64,000 nucleotides of DNA, from assembly GCF_031755915.1 (NCBI RefSeq), contig NC_083387.1, forward strand, positions 10,747,001-10,811,000, written 5' to 3'. The stretch comes from Ziziphus jujuba. Lineage: Eukaryota > Streptophyta > Magnoliopsida > Rosales > Rhamnaceae. The position numbers were made by a program, and so were the translations under genes. The number at the start of each line of letters is the position of its first letter. The stretch's first letter is position 1. Positions 1 to 13,026 of the stretch are shown here, in pieces. The notes beneath the pieces are model-generated. The model made no database searches and was not told the origin of the DNA. It saw only the letters and a list, made by a program, of their open reading frames with translations.

Positions 1-3000
1 ATATTCTTAACACATAAATATCCATGACCACGTCAAGGGGCCAAAAAAAACAAAAAAAAAAAAAAAAGAGTTGAATTTGAAGTATCTAGAAATTTATATA
101 TATTGGTGTACAGCTATTTGTGGACAAAATTTCTTGTGGGATGCATGAATTCTACAGCAGCAGAGTCAAACAAATTGCTTCCAAAATGTTAATTATCCTC
201 CTTTTACATCAATCACCACATGGCTTAATCTCGTCCAAATTAAAGACCTTTCTTTTTTTTTTTTCTTTTTTTTTAACATTTTTATGATTTTATTTTCAAA
301 CTTGAGGTTTGAGTGGCAGTGACCAATGGCCTTGGATCCAAGGCATGTCACTGCCCTTGTAAAAAAGGAAGCTTCTTAATCCTTACAGAGTGCCCTATGA
401 ACTAGCTAGTGTCCGGGAGAAATACTTCAAATGGAAAGGGACTTTTCAGGGATGATAAGAAAAGGAAATAGAGCATCAAATAATGGGAAAAAGAAGACAA
501 ATGGGTAATTTTTGGTGAATAAAAAAATTGCCCAAAAAATAATTACAAAAAATAAATTGTTCAATAAAGAACAAATGGTAGTGCTTGGTTCCAAAGAAAG
601 CACAATTATGTTGCGTACGTTTGAGACCAAAAATAATAGAGAAAGCTAGCTAGGTGGCTTTTTATATATTTATATTTAATTTTTTTCCCGTAAAAATGGA
701 AGCTAGACTTGGATTAAAAAGATATAGATAATTGGATATTGTCCTTCAGTCTAAACGAAAAAAATTGTTCTATCATTTGAAGCAAACTAAAAAATAATAA
801 TAATAATAATAAATAAATAAAAGAAAAAAAAAATGTTGTATTATTTGAAGCAAAGCATTAAGTTTTCTCGTATGTATGCGCGGTTTGAGGAACCGACAAT
901 TGGCTAACTTTCGACACAAACCACTCCATTTTCAACCATAAAAACAAAAAAAAGAGAAAAAAAGGAAAAAAAAAACTTTGCGGTTTTAACTCCTTTTTTT
1001 TGAAAGCAAGTATATCTACAACTTTAAATACACAAATATCTATTTCCTAGAGTGAGAATCCTAAGCAGGGGAAGCAGCTAATAAAAAATCTTGGATTTTA
1101 GATACTATCAAGCAGTTATTCATTTTATAATTAGCAATGTTCCCTAGTTAGAAATCTTCAATCTTTTATATATTTAAAAAAAAAAAAAATCCCCGCATAT
1201 ACTAACATATCATATATATGCATACATATATATATGATCTTATACTGTACTCTTTATGCATGTGTGACACAGGGACTAGCTAATTAAGAAGTAGAAGATT
1301 TAAAATCCTGTAATTGATAAAGGACGGTATATTGTTTGATAATCAGCAGACAAATCACTGAAATTTCAAATTAAAGTAGGAAAAACTAACATCTTCTACT
1401 TTTTGTTAGCTTATATACGGATGGGATTTTGTTGACCGTATCAGACTCTGCGTCATACATATATATAAATATATATACGATTACCTACTGGAAAAGTAAT
1501 ATAAATTAACTCAATATAATCAGCCAAGTTGCGCAATGACATATTAATTTGAATATGTAAATGTCTCAGAAGTTCTGTTTAATGGCAGTTTGACACATAT
1601 TAATTTGTCATCAAGCAGCAGACAGTAGGTCCAAAAATATATATGCTTATATCAAACACAAAACTGCCACGCTATATATATTTATGTATTCTTATCGGTA
1701 TTATTTTATGCCTCTGCTCCCTATTCTGTGCTCTTCTTGAGCTTATGTAATCTTGTTATAAAACAAGATTGAATCATCATTAAAATTTTAAAATATTTGG
1801 GGGTAAGGATTTTGTTCAGCCACTGGAGGTCGTGCTTGATGATCTGCAAACAAATTGAAACAAGAAAGTTTAATTAATTCACATAATTTTTTTAATAAAA
1901 AATTTGCAACTTTTTCAATTAGTATATATATGTAGCATCAACATCAGAAGATTTGCTTTATCAAGATCCTAAATTAACACTAATATTTTTGTTATCTTTC
2001 TCAAGTAACCTTGGAAAATATATATATATATAAGAATTTGTTTACCTCAATCAATTTGACAAATTATTAAAAATTATACTTTCCGTAAAGTTAAGTACGT
2101 GTCTGAGGATTAACAAGCAGATCCCAAAGTAGACTACGATTTTAAATAAGAAACTGCCACATTAATTAGATTTATTATGCACGTATCAAGTTGATCATTT
2201 TCATCAAACACTTGCCTAATTTCCACTCCATCCTGCAAGCTTTCGACTTTAATTTGTTTGCTTATTTTCAGGTCGATCCCATTTATTAATTAATTTGCCG
2301 AAGGGCACGAGGTTTTCAACATAATATTAACAATATAATTTTGTTTTTTGTTTTTTTGCTTTTTTGTTTTTTGTTTTGTTTTGTTTTGTTTTTTTGTTTT
2401 TTATTTTTTTTTGGGATAGCAGTGTAAATTGCTTGTTGACTTTCAGTAAAGCTTTTGTTTCTTAGGATTATTTTATTGGGACATAGAGTTGCCATTAATG
2501 CTCCTTTTCTTTTTTTGTTTTTTTTTTTTTTTTTTTGGTGGGTAATATGCCCTTTATGCTTGCTGAAAGAGTTAAAGCAATTTGGGTATTTATAACTTTT
2601 GGCATCTTTACCTTCCTTCCCAAAAAAAAAAAATATATATATATATATATACTTGAGCATGCCAAGTGGCAAATGGAAATCACCATACGAGTTTCGATAA
2701 GACTGGCTATGTGTACACTGAATAATATGAACTACTTATTATCAACTAATTAATTTTCCAAATTTTGGCCGATAATAATAGAAAGATATGGGGTTATTAA
2801 ACAAAGAATAGAAAAGAAATAGATAATTTTTATTCATATTGTTGATAATTAATTTATTGTGTTATATATATGTATATATAAGCGTATATGTGCGTGTGCG
2901 ACTGTGTTTGAGGAAAAGCGAGAAGCCGACCCTTTATGCATTTATTTTGGATCACAACGCAATGAAGTCAAAAGTCCATCTGCTATATAAGAAAAATTAA

Positions 3001-6000
3001 CTACGCTCTCGTTAGCTTAAAAATTGAAGAAAGCTGACATAGAAATACTTTATTTTCTTACCTACCGGCTACCATTGTATATATACATTGAATTAAATTA
3101 TTTAAATATATATATATATATATATATATACATGTGAATTTATATATGTTCATAAAAATGATTCGTTTCCCACCAAAACTAACTTGGCTTACAAAACAAA
3201 TCATTATAAAATCATGGATATATCGATTAGTGACGCATTGAGTATGTTTTGCTTGTATCACCTTATCATTCGGGTGGTTAATGAATCCTTATTGGAGATT
3301 AAAATAAAATCATTAGGATTTCATAAACTATTAGCAACATCTTTTGTCTTCCAATATCAAATTAAAGATTTTTTTCCCCCAACAATTCTCTCATATATAT
3401 ATATATATATATATATTTACTAATATTATACGTTTTTACCAAAATACATACATGTACATGTATATAAATATATAAACAAAAAATATGGTTAGAAATTTAT
3501 AGAAAGAGATTGCAAAGGGCCATTGATAATCATAACATTGTAAAAGATCATTGATAATTATGAAATTACAAAAAATATGCAGGTCTAATAGTTATATAAA
3601 TACTTTTTTTTTATAGTTCTTTTTGGTAAGTTCATTATTGTATTAAAACTGTATATATATTTATATTATAATGTTCAATATATCATAATTAAGCTACAAC
3701 TTTCGGAACACAAACTACTTAAAAATTGGAGGGGAAAAAATAAAAAACACAAAGAGGATAAAGAAAAAGAATATAAAATCATTAGATCTTTATAAAAAGA
3801 TTAAAAAAAAGAAAGAAGAATAAATAAAATAAAATAAAAGTGCAATGTATCTAGGCATGCCAATCTAGCACAGAAATGAAAAAATCGAACAGAGGACATG
3901 CAAAAACTGAGATAATCCAAAAGATTAAGATTAAGTTGATGAGATGGGGCCCCAAAAAGGAAGGACAGGTGTCAGTAACTCCGACCAATCTTTTCCCAGT
4001 TTCATAGAACTTTGACCCCACGCGATAGATTCCTTCTTTCAAAATGTATTTAAGAACCAAAAAAAATAAATAAATAAAGGTATTTGACAACCAGCTGACA
4101 TTTGGCTGCAATAATGCTTATGCATGGTGACGTAAACCTGTTAATGTGTCCACATCTCACTGGCCGACAACATCTCGTCGTGATGACGTGGCAAATAGTT
4201 AAAAAGGAAACAATAAAATTAAATAAAAAATAAAATTTTCGCGGAATGAAATAGTACGACGTCAGGTTAGCCGTTTAGTCAATTTTATTTAAGGCAGTGT
4301 TTGGAGTTTCAATCAGACTTACCAATCTTGGACTTTAGGTGGCGGCCAATTTATGGAGCCGCTGACATTTTTTTTTTTTTTTTTTTTTTTTGGCATGGGA
4401 AAGCAAAGCCGGTTTTGACGCACTACGCGTGTGTAAAAGTATAAACTTTGGGAGATTTTGGGGAGGGGTTTTGGATGAAGTACGCGTATGGTTTACCGAC
4501 CTTTTGTTAGAAATTTTTGGGGTACAATTTTTGGATGTAGGGATTGAGATTTTTCGACATTTTTTCGGTACGTCAACCAAAAACCCTAATTTCGTGGGTC
4601 TGACTAGAATTTCATCAGAATTGGCGGCATATTTGTCAATTCTCAGGTGATTAATGGAGGTCATTTATCAACGAAAATGAAATGGGACAATGCTGGTCAC
4701 GGGTAATGATCAATGAATCTTGAAACCCATTGAGTAATTACGATGCGATACAACATATAACTCAAAATGATTGGCATTAAAATTATAAAAATAATAATTA
4801 ATGCTCCATTACATGAGTGCACTGCAAGAAAGCATGACTTTTAGTTGCAGTCCATAAAATTAGATTTTAATCGTAATTAGAGCTTTTAGCAATGGTGTTT
4901 TTAGTCACCAACTGATAATAATGTCCATATTTGCAATTAAAACCTTTAGTCACGAACTTTTTTACTTTTAATCACATCTTTCATTGTCATTAAAAGTGCT
5001 TTTTTTCACAGTTGTAGCAATTAACTATAAAAAATGTCAGAGCTGATTGCTGATAAGTTTGTTAATTTGGGGGTAAATTTATTTATTTTTTTAAAAAAAT
5101 ACCCATCAAATAAGAATGTTTAATTTTATTTTTTTTCTTTATAGCATGCATTGTTTAGTATTATTATTATTTCTGCTACTACTAGCATATATATACTCTA
5201 ATGTGAAAGTGAATACAAATTAATCAGTTATCAATATATAGGGTGGAAAGAATCAACCACTATAACAAAGTAGCTAACTAAAGCAATTATAAATGCTGTC
5301 CATTATTGTTACTCTTGATTATGAATAATGGTACTATAAGAGGAGGAAATTTAGATAATGACAGTGGGAGGTCCTGCGCGTAGTCTCCAAAAGCTAGGAC
5401 GCCATATTAAAGCTACTGATGTCTAAATCATTTGTTGTGATTTTTAAGTCGATCATATTCTTGTTTGCCACTAGTATATGTATAGTATAGGTGAAACTTT
5501 GCCTCATGATATATGAAAGAATGCATAATGCTGATATGCCTCGAAATGTCTAGTCAGCATGATAAATACTAGTGAAAATATATAGCCTTTCCAATACCTT
5601 GTCAACGACAGGTGTACATGGTAATGCAGGTTCGTACCTATAACAAATGTAAACTTCTGAATTGATATTAGTGAATTAAACCATTATATATCCATTATTA
5701 TTTGTGGTACTTCATCACAGCCAGCCTTTTTAAATATATATATCTATATATATATCTTGATTCTTGAAAACTCTAGAGCTATCGATCAGTCTGGATTCAC
5801 TGGAAAAAACATATAGTTAAAAGAAAAAAAAAAAAGTGTTCTCTAATTATGATATGGTGGAATATATTAAGTGGAGAATATCTTAAGTGGATAATGCAAA
5901 TTAAGTGTACAAAGATTTACTTCACCCATTGAACTAATGAAAGAGAAGAGATAGAGAACTTTCACCTCTCCAAAAACCTATATATGAAAAAAAAAAAAAA

Positions 6001-6880
6001 TCAATAATTAATACATTGCTATGTTTCTCAAGTAGAAGAAATGTAATCAAATCATAACCAAAATAATTTGATCTTAAAATGTCATTTGAAAACAAAAGAA
6101 ATTAAGCCATCCACTCTTAGCAAATATAAGAAAAATAAAAAATAAAAAATAAAAAAGGTTGTTCATAAGAGCATTAGAGAGTTTTGCTGGGACAGGTCAT
6201 TGTACAAATTGCATTTCGGAATATATACATAGTTTGCACCCATATACACACACACAATATTATCAACTCAAATAGAATAACCTATGGATCATGATTCGAA
6301 ATATTATTCTTAAACTAATAAGAGGCATATTTAGGAATTAGGATAATTAACTCTACCATATAAATTCTATTTAGGATCATCGACTGATTACATATAATTT
6401 AAAATAAAATATTTTAGAAATTACATGTAAATTAGATGTTATAAGTTGGATAATATAAGAAACCGACATACCTTAGTAGCAACGACTTTCAAACCAATTG
6501 CCAAACTATAGATATATAGCTCTTACACTTTTATAGACTCCAAGCCGCCCATTTTACTCGTTAGCCAAGTATAACCATGCATCCGAAGTTGGAGGCAAAA
6601 GTAAGCCATATAATTATCTAAATCCGTATATATTTGCATGTGCATGGGAGTTCCCAAAAAAGTGCATAGAAACGGCGCCGTGCCAACATTTTTCAAAAAG
6701 GACGAGAGCCTAAAACTGAAATGTCAAAGTCAAACCCACCAATTTGAAAATGCTTGTTTACGTGGTGATTCCAATGAAAAGTTCCCCTTGCAGGTAAGAG
6801 ACCCGTAACAGTTTCCCCAAATTATTAACGTGTGAAGATGAAACGCCCGCTCGTATCATTTTTATTTTTATTTTTTATTT
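1..6880. other. Gene-free AT-rich intergenic DNA
   Basis: I see no credible gene here. The open frames are short and made of homopolymer or (AT)n translation (Lys-, Phe-, Ile/Tyr-rich). There are many poly-A/T runs and (AT)n microsatellites, for example near 2634-2651, 3104-3130 and 3391-3416. A GC-richer patch at about 4390-4650 sits beside a 22-base T run but has no ATG-initiated frame of note. A possible CACTA-like terminus at 4820 is listed separately. Confidence 0.7.
4820..5035 (+). mobile_element. Possible worn CACTA (En/Spm) terminus
   Basis: The stretch opens with CACTGCAAGAAA, close to the common plant CACTA terminus CACTACAAGAAA. It is followed by spaced, variably oriented copies of a TTTTAGT(C/T)-like motif (near 4840, 4888, 4901, 4947 and 4968), the sort of subterminal motif repetition these elements carry. 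I found no matching inverted end within the next kilobase. This may be a truncated end or chance similarity. Confidence 0.3.
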
Positions 6881-6973
6881 TTTATTTTTGGGCTCTCTTT
6901 CCCTCTCCGTCCATTTCATAACGAATTTCATATGCCTTATTACCGGTTGCCATAACCTTACGACTCCTCCTAC

Positions 6974-7033
6974 CACGTGTCCACTATTCTCACCTTCCAC
7001 TATTTCCTCATCTGCCTATCTATCTATATATAC
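6974..7033 (+). promoter_or_regulatory. G-box and TATA box of the WD40 gene
   Basis: A perfect CACGTG G-box lies at 6974-6979. A TATA box (CTATATATAC) lies at 7024-7033, about 130 bp before the first ATG. The sequence after the TATA is CT-rich, as plant 5' leaders often are. The promoter call is inference from position and motif only. Confidence 0.5.
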
Positions 7034-7155
7034 TCTCCAACTTCCTCCTTCAACCATATTAGATTTTCCTTCTATTTCCCACATTTTCCTCTCATATTTT
7101 CTCTGAAAATTATTGTATCTTCTTCCATCGTTCTCTGCCTTGCTGATTTTAATTT

Positions 7156-8724
7156 ATGAGGAACGAACAGGGCGGTACCATGGTTGTAGAGCGGACTAGT
7201 TCTGCATTCCACCGACCTAAATTCGGAACCCTTTTGCATTCCGATCAGGGTATCTTTTCCATCAACAGTCACGACGAAGATAGCAAAATCAGCAGCAACA
7301 ACACCAATAATATTAATAATAACAACAACAACAACAACAACAGCTGCAGCGACTTCTCGATTCGCTACAACAACAACAACAACAACAATAGCTGCAGCGA
7401 CTTCTCGCTCCGCTACAGCAACGCCTCCATGGCCAGCCCTGGATACTACGACAGCGCACGTGGCAGCGCCGATACCTCGCCAATGATGTCGCCATGGAAC
7501 CACAGCTCCCCATACAACAGATCTCCGTGGATAGTACCACCCTCGCCTTTGTTGAATCCGTATGACGAGAACTTCCCTCATAACGGTCTCGTAGGCTCTC
7601 TCGTTCGCGAGCAGGGTCATATATATTCGTTGGCAGTTTCTGGTGATTTGTTGTACACTGGATCTGATAGCAAGAACATTAGAGTTTGGAAGAATTTGAA
7701 GGAATTCACAGGTTTCAAATCCCACAGTGGGTTAGTGAAAGCCATAGTTGTATTCGGAGACAGAATCTTTACGGGTCACCAAGATGGTAAAATCAGAGTG
7801 TGGAAGATTTCTCCTAAAAACCCTAGCAGCCATAAACGCGTGGGAAGCTTGCCAACCTTCAAAGACTATCTGAAAAGCTCCATGAACCCAAAGAGCTACG
7901 TGGAGGTCCGGAGAAACCGCAACGCCGTGCGCATCAAACACTTCGATGCCGTCTCATGCATGAGCTTGAACATAGAACAAGGCCTTCTCTACTCCGGTTC
8001 ATGGGACAAAACCTTGAAAGTGTGGAGGATCGCCACCTCCAAATGCTTAGAATCAATCACGGCCCACGACGACGCGGTGAACTCGATCGTATCGGGGTTC
8101 GACTCGTTTGTGTTCACCGGCTCGGCAGACGGAACGGTGAAAGTGTGGAGGAGAGAGCTCCAAGGCAAAGGAACGAAGCATTTCCTGGTGCAGATATTGC
8201 TGAAGCAAGAGAACGCCGTCACTGCATTGGCTGTGAACCCAGAATCAGCCGTCTTGTATTGCGGATCGTCGGACGGGCTTGTGAATTTCTGGGAACGAGA
8301 GAAGCATTTGTCACACGGCGGCGTTTTGAGGGGTCACAAGCTGGCCGTGCTCTGCTTAGCGGAGGCTGGGAATTTGCTGTTCAGCGGCTCAGCCGATAAG
8401 AACATCTGCGTGTGGAGGAGAATGGAGAGCGGTGTTCACACGTGCCTCGCTGTGCTTACGGGACATACTGGGCCGGTCAAATGTTTGACCGTCGAGGAGG
8501 AAGATCAGGATTCTTCCGGTAAGGGAGATCAACGGTGGAGAGTTTACAGCGGGAGTCTGGATAAATCCGTCAAGGTGTGGCGCGTGTCGGAGAGCGTGCC
8601 CGATTTGACCGAGTCGAGAACGTTGGATAACTCGAGTAGCGGATATGCGTCGCCGATGCGGTTGAGCTTCGGTTCTTCCGCCGGTGGAATGAGCCAAAGC
8701 GGGTGGAGGCACCGTCAGAATTAA
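7156..8724 (+). CDS. JGB: JINGUBANG-like WD40 repeat protein, intronless
   Basis: The 522-aa protein has a low-complexity N-terminus followed by seven WD40 repeats filling about residues 150-485. Repeats end in forms such as IRVWKN, IRVWKI, LKVWRI, VKVWRR, VNFWER, ICVWRR and VKVWRV. The block from the first repeat onward, including GSLVRE.GHIYSLA and [17 protein letters not shown], is characteristic of the plant JINGUBANG family. Arabidopsis JGB is a negative regulator of pollen germination that links to jasmonate synthesis through TCP4; the role of this copy is inferred. The N-terminus (about 48-82) has two Asn runs, each followed by SCSDFS(I/L)RY, evidently a small internal duplication. Two starts are possible. 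The ATG at 7156 opens the frame, while the ATG at 7180 (residue 9) has the better context ACCATGG. The reading frame is intact and intronless. The 3' flank is the start of a 4.3-kb tandem duplication. Confidence 0.9.
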   Translation: MRNEQGGTMVVERTSSAFHRPKFGTLLHSDQGIFSINSHDEDSKISSNNTNNINNNNNNNNNSCSDFSIRYNNNNNNNSCSDFSLRYSNASMASPGYYDSARGSADTSPMMSPWNHSSPYNRSPWIVPPSPLLNPYDENFPHNGLVGSLVREQGHIYSLAVSGDLLYTGSDSKNIRVWKNLKEFTGFKSHSGLVKAIVVFGDRIFTGHQDGKIRVWKISPKNPSSHKRVGSLPTFKDYLKSSMNPKSYVEVRRNRNAVRIKHFDAVSCMSLNIEQGLLYSGSWDKTLKVWRIATSKCLESITAHDDAVNSIVSGFDSFVFTGSADGTVKVWRRELQGKGTKHFLVQILLKQENAVTALAVNPESAVLYCGSSDGLVNFWEREKHLSHGGVLRGHKLAVLCLAEAGNLLFSGSADKNICVWRRMESGVHTCLAVLTGHTGPVKCLTVEEEDQDSSGKGDQRWRVYSGSLDKSVKVWRVSESVPDLTESRTLDNSSSGYASPMRLSFGSSAGGMSQSGWRHRQN

Positions 8725-9832
8725 AAGAAGTTTGGTGAAAAATGGTGAAAAGAAAAAGAAAAAAAAAAAAAAAAAAGGAAAATGGTGAATTGTGAAATTG
8801 TGAATATATTTGTTTGTTTTTTTCAAAGCGAGTTAGGAAGGGAGGTGCAGAGCACGCGAAGTGGTTGTGGTGTGGTCCGTATACGATATTGGAAAAGTAA
8901 CCGTCGGATGAATGGCACCGCCTTGGCTTGGCTTGTTGTGGTTTTCGTGGACCACGTCACAATTTATTTTTTTTTTTTTCTCCCTTCGTACATAAGCATC
9001 ACAGAAAAAAAAAAAAAATTGTACATATAGCAAATGGGAGAGTGCCACGTTAGGATTAGAAAAAAAAAAAAATTGGAATGTGAGCCTGAAAATCAACACT
9101 TCAATGGTTGATTAAGTGCGAATATACAATTTTGCCTCTAAGAGTTGATGTACAAAAAATAAAAAAATAAAAAAAAATAAAAAAATAAATCCAAGGATTC
9201 CCATTCAGTGGAGTTGAAAAGAAATTATCCTTTTTTTTTTTTTTTTTTGGGGTTTTTGTTTGATTTGGGAGTCAGGAATATTGTTTATTTTTGAATGTTG
9301 GTAAATTGCTGATCGAGGTAGGAGCATCATGTGCTGTTTTGATTTCCTTCAGTAATGTTGTGGTGCTGTAAATATCCATGGCTGCACATAGATATAGTTT
9401 GTAAGAGTTCAGTTTAAATATAGATTGTTTAATTTGGCGAAGAAATTAAGTAAAATTCATTGATCTTATATTATTTAGGAAAATAAGGTACAAAAAGTTG
9501 ATTTTTTGAGGACAACCCCAAGTGGGAAATTTAGAAACGTTAATACTACAATTTTCAGATTGAAGAATTGGCTAGGTCAAAAAGTACGTGTTATATTTCA
9601 CCCAACAAATAAATATGATAAACCTTTTTTTTTTTTTTTTTTTAATCTTTCTTTTGAGTTTTGCAAACATTTATGCACTTGGCAGGGAGACTGTACATAT
9701 ATACATCAGAATGGCGTTCACGAATATTCAACTAAAAATTAAAGGCATATAAATTCAAACCTCCATATCAAAATGAAATAAGAAATATCCCTAAAGACAA
9801 AGTCGATTTGAATTTGAAATTTTTATACCCGG

Positions 9833-9862
9833 ATATATATACACACACACACACACATATAC

Positions 9863-9913
<51 letters not shown>
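9833..9913. repeat. Compound microsatellite (AT)n(AC)n(AT)n(AG)n
   Basis: Dinucleotide blocks run directly into each other: AT, then AC (about nine repeats), then mixed AT/ACAT, then AG (about ten repeats). It lies in copy A of the segmental duplication. The matching site in copy B near 14290-14310 is much shorter. Confidence 0.9.
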
Positions 9914-9914
<1 letters not shown>

Positions 9915-10050
9915 TTTTTTTCTCCTAAACAATGAAACTCAAAACTTTATGCACAGCAAGGTGCACATCCAATGAAGGATATTTAGATATGCATGTTGCC
10001 GTCCAGTATATGCTAAGCTCCTTTATGTATGATAAAATTACTTTATCTAT

Positions 10051-10085
10051 ACATACATACATACATACATACATACATACATACA
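10051..10085. repeat. (ACAT)n tetranucleotide microsatellite
   Basis: About nine perfect copies of the ACAT unit. The corresponding position in copy B (about 14440-14490) carries (AT)n and (AC)n instead, so the locus has changed since the segment duplicated. Confidence 0.9.
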
Positions 10086-11915
10086 TTTTTGATTATTTAT
10101 ATATATAAACTTTAAATAATGAAAATTTTGAATTTCATCCGGACCACTTTAAAAGATAGTATATGGTTATGTCAAATAAGATCTAAAATGAAAACCCCCA
10201 TATTCATATGGTTGTATGAAATTAAATTCGGTTTTTGCATTGAAATTTTGGAATTCAATTGAATGGCATGATAATCATTTTTAGGAAAGAAATGAATATA
10301 TAAAAAATATTATAAGTAATTTTAACATTATTATGAAAATTATAATGTCTAAACACGAATAAACATATATATTTTTATAATATGAATGTACTAAAATTCT
10401 TATCAATTGAAATTTAATTTGGTAATTTAATAAAATTTAAGAAAATTTTAAAATTTTATATGATTTTAGGCTTTATTGAATCCAACTTGGGGCTGGTCCC
10501 TATGTCAAACTATTGGACTAGACTTTGGGCTGGACCGTTAGATCGAACAACATCGAACACCATCTAAATTTTTTTTTACATGAACCATATAACATATTTT
10601 CAGACCGAACGTTTTTCGTCTTTTCCGATTGTTGATTTTTTATTTTGATTTTTTATTTTTATTTTTTAGTTTTAATTTTTAATCCGATCATTCCGTCTCA
10701 AATACTGAAGGTTAAAAGCTTTAGATCTATTGGTAACTAGAGGAATTATTCAGTACACAATGTGTATGGACATGGCATTTGAGTTGATACACATAGCCAA
10801 TTATATCATAATATGTGTACTGTTAATTATATATCATATTAAAGAATCCAAATAGACAGCTACATGTGTATTTTTATTCTCTTTTTTTTTTTTTACGAGA
10901 CCAATAAAAGAGGTGATCATTTTTTAATTTTTGTTTGAAAAGTATGAGGATCTGATTTTAACAATCAAATATACGATTCCATAAACAACAGTCAAAGACT
11001 TAACATTCCCATTGTAAATTTGCAGAACACCTTCATCCTTCATTAATGGGAGTCCAAAATGCATTTTTCATGACTGCCTCCACACAAACAATCTTGTTTC
11101 CATTATTTATCAGTTAATACCATCTTATTATCTTAATGGCATAATTTATTAGATTGGGTTTCACATATATTAGAGAACCACCCACAAAGTTGAGAAAAAG
11201 CTATTAGTGCTGGAGCGATGATCCATATCCAAGAGGAAGTGTATAGCCTTTTTTGTTTTTTTGGGTGAATAAGACGCAGTGTATAGCCTATAGAACAAAG
11301 AAGAAGACGGAATAAAGAAAGTGGCAACTGATGGAGTAAAAGACTAATGCTGATTTGGATTTTTTTTCTCTGATGTACCTAATAATACATGTGGCATTTT
11401 GTAAATGGTTATGTGTACCAAATCAGCAAATACACCATGTTTACTGAAAAATTCCTCTTGGTAAATAATAAGGATTACATGAAATTGCTAAGGGCCATTT
11501 TGTCAAAAAGATTTTCCTTTTACAAATTGAAAAAGACCAAAAATGCATTTGATAATTCTTTTTCAAATATAGAATTTAAAAAACAAATTGATTTTTTTTT
11601 TAAAAAAATATTAATAAATTTAGAAAACACTACAAAGATTTTTTACATATATTTAGAAACTTTTGGAAATAGAGATATTAAAGGGAATAATATATAGCCA
11701 ATTTTTCATTAGCACGCCTTGATTTTTTTTTCATTAAAACATCTTTTATAAGCATTTGGATTTAAAAATGAATCTAAGGTTCATATAAGTTTGATAGGAT
11801 TTATTTTTCTCTTTTAAGGTTTTAATATTTCATAAACTTATGTAAATCCAAAATCTATCTTTAAATATCAGCTTCAAGGACTTATAATAGAGGTCCTAAT
11901 GGAAAATCTATTAGA

Positions 11916-11997
11916 GTGTCGGAGATATTTGATAAAAGTATAAAGATACAAAAAAGATTAGCATAGCCCTTGTGCATACGTATAAATTGAGAAATGG
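11916..11997 (+). pseudogene. U6 snRNA-derived sequence, degenerate (copy A)
   Basis: The stretch keeps the U6 order with many changes: a GATAAAA-like block, GATACA.A..AGATTAGCAT, then GCCCTTG.GCA and CGTATAAATTGAGAAATGG. The central AGATTAGCAT and the end GAGAAATGG are clear U6 matches. The region corresponding to the invariant ACAGAGA is mutated (ACAAAAA). No T-run terminator follows and no plant USE element precedes it. It is a decayed copy, the counterpart of the better preserved one at 15612. Confidence 0.7.
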
Positions 11998-12179
11998 TAT
12001 CAAAGCATGTACCTAGCTCGAAGTGCACGAGCGATAATGCTAGACTTTAAAAGAGGTGAAGTGTGATAACTAATGTGAATGGGTACAAAAGGCACTGGAA
12101 GACTACTTGATGTTCTAATTCCATATCACTCAGGTGTGGATCAAAAGATGGTTAAATATATAGCACTCTAATAACGCAA

Positions 12180-12540
12180 AGACCTTTTTAGAATGACTGA
12201 CTTCAAGGTTTAAAAAAAGTTAAGTATACTTAGATTAGAGTAGTCTAAAGATGAATGACTTTCTGAAAAGCTCTGAATAAAAAAAACAATGATGGATGAT
12301 CTCTTAAGAAGCTCTAAATAGAAAACCAGTTATGCATACTCAAGCAAAAGTAGTCCAAACTAGTTAAGCTTGCTTGAATAAAAGTTGTTCAAGGATTAAT
12401 AACTTCCTAAGAAGCATTGAATAAAAAAACTAGTTAAATATGCTCAAGTAAGAGTAGTACAAGAATAAGTGATTTTTTAGTAAGCTTTGAACAAAAAATC
12501 TCATACTGAGGTCCTAAAGCTAAAGTGGAAACTATCTGCA
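12180..12540. repeat. Degenerate short tandem array, copy A
   Basis: A poorly conserved unit of roughly 70-85 bp recurs about four times. Its signature is (C)TCAAGTAAGAGTAGT.CAAGGAT followed by a CTTCC.AAGAAGC.TTGAATAAAAAA-like block. A larger version of the same array lies at about 15900-16660 in copy B. Confidence 0.6.
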
Positions 12541-12950
12541 AAGAATAATAGGTCCTTTAATAAAGATGGAATATCCTAATAAAAAATTAACTATAGATAT
12601 CTATTGCTGATCTCTTATTAGAACATGTTTTATCAATTTTTAGATTTTTTTCAACATTTGAAATTTGAAAATTTAACTTTAGATATCCATTATCAGTCTC
12701 TCATCAAGACATTTTTTTTTATCAATCTTTAGATTTTTAATACATTTTTCATCTGTACATTTTTTATCAGCCTTTAAATTTTTTTAATGATTAAGATTTA
12801 TACTTTTCCATATAAATATATATTATATTTAACATTTATTAAACATGATTTTACTATTTTTATTTTCATAAAATATTTTTTTAAATATCAAACATATTTT
12901 GAAATTCTAAAAAAATAAAATAAAAAATCAAAGTTACCTTTTTCATTTTA

Positions 12951-13026
12951 CAAAATTGAATTATAAAAATGGTTTTAGAAAATACTGTACAAAATTGAAT
13001 TATAAAAATGGTTTTAGAAAATATTG
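12951..13026. repeat. 39-bp tandem duplication
   Basis: Two near-identical 39-base units start at 12951 and 12990, each with CAAAATTGAATTATAAAAAT followed by GGTTTTAGAAAATA. Copy B carries a single unit at about 17230-17265, so this small duplication arose after, or was lost since, the large one. Confidence 0.85.

Noticed and set aside
2316..2753. Lys-rich and Ile/Tyr-rich small frames on both strands
   Set aside because: They are translations of poly-A/T and (AT)n tracts.
4390..4650. 86-codon frame beside a 22-base T run, considered as a SINE or small gene
   Set aside because: The frame starts at TTG, not ATG. I found no Pol III A/B boxes and no clear target duplication.
7072..7725. 217-codon Val-rich minus-strand frame
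   Set aside because: It is the antisense of the WD40 coding sequence; the Val runs are the complement of the AAC/AAT Asn repeats.
11389..11697. 102-codon frame in copy A
   Set aside because: Its counterpart in copy B is interrupted and the composition is Lys/Phe/Asn as expected of AT-rich non-coding DNA.
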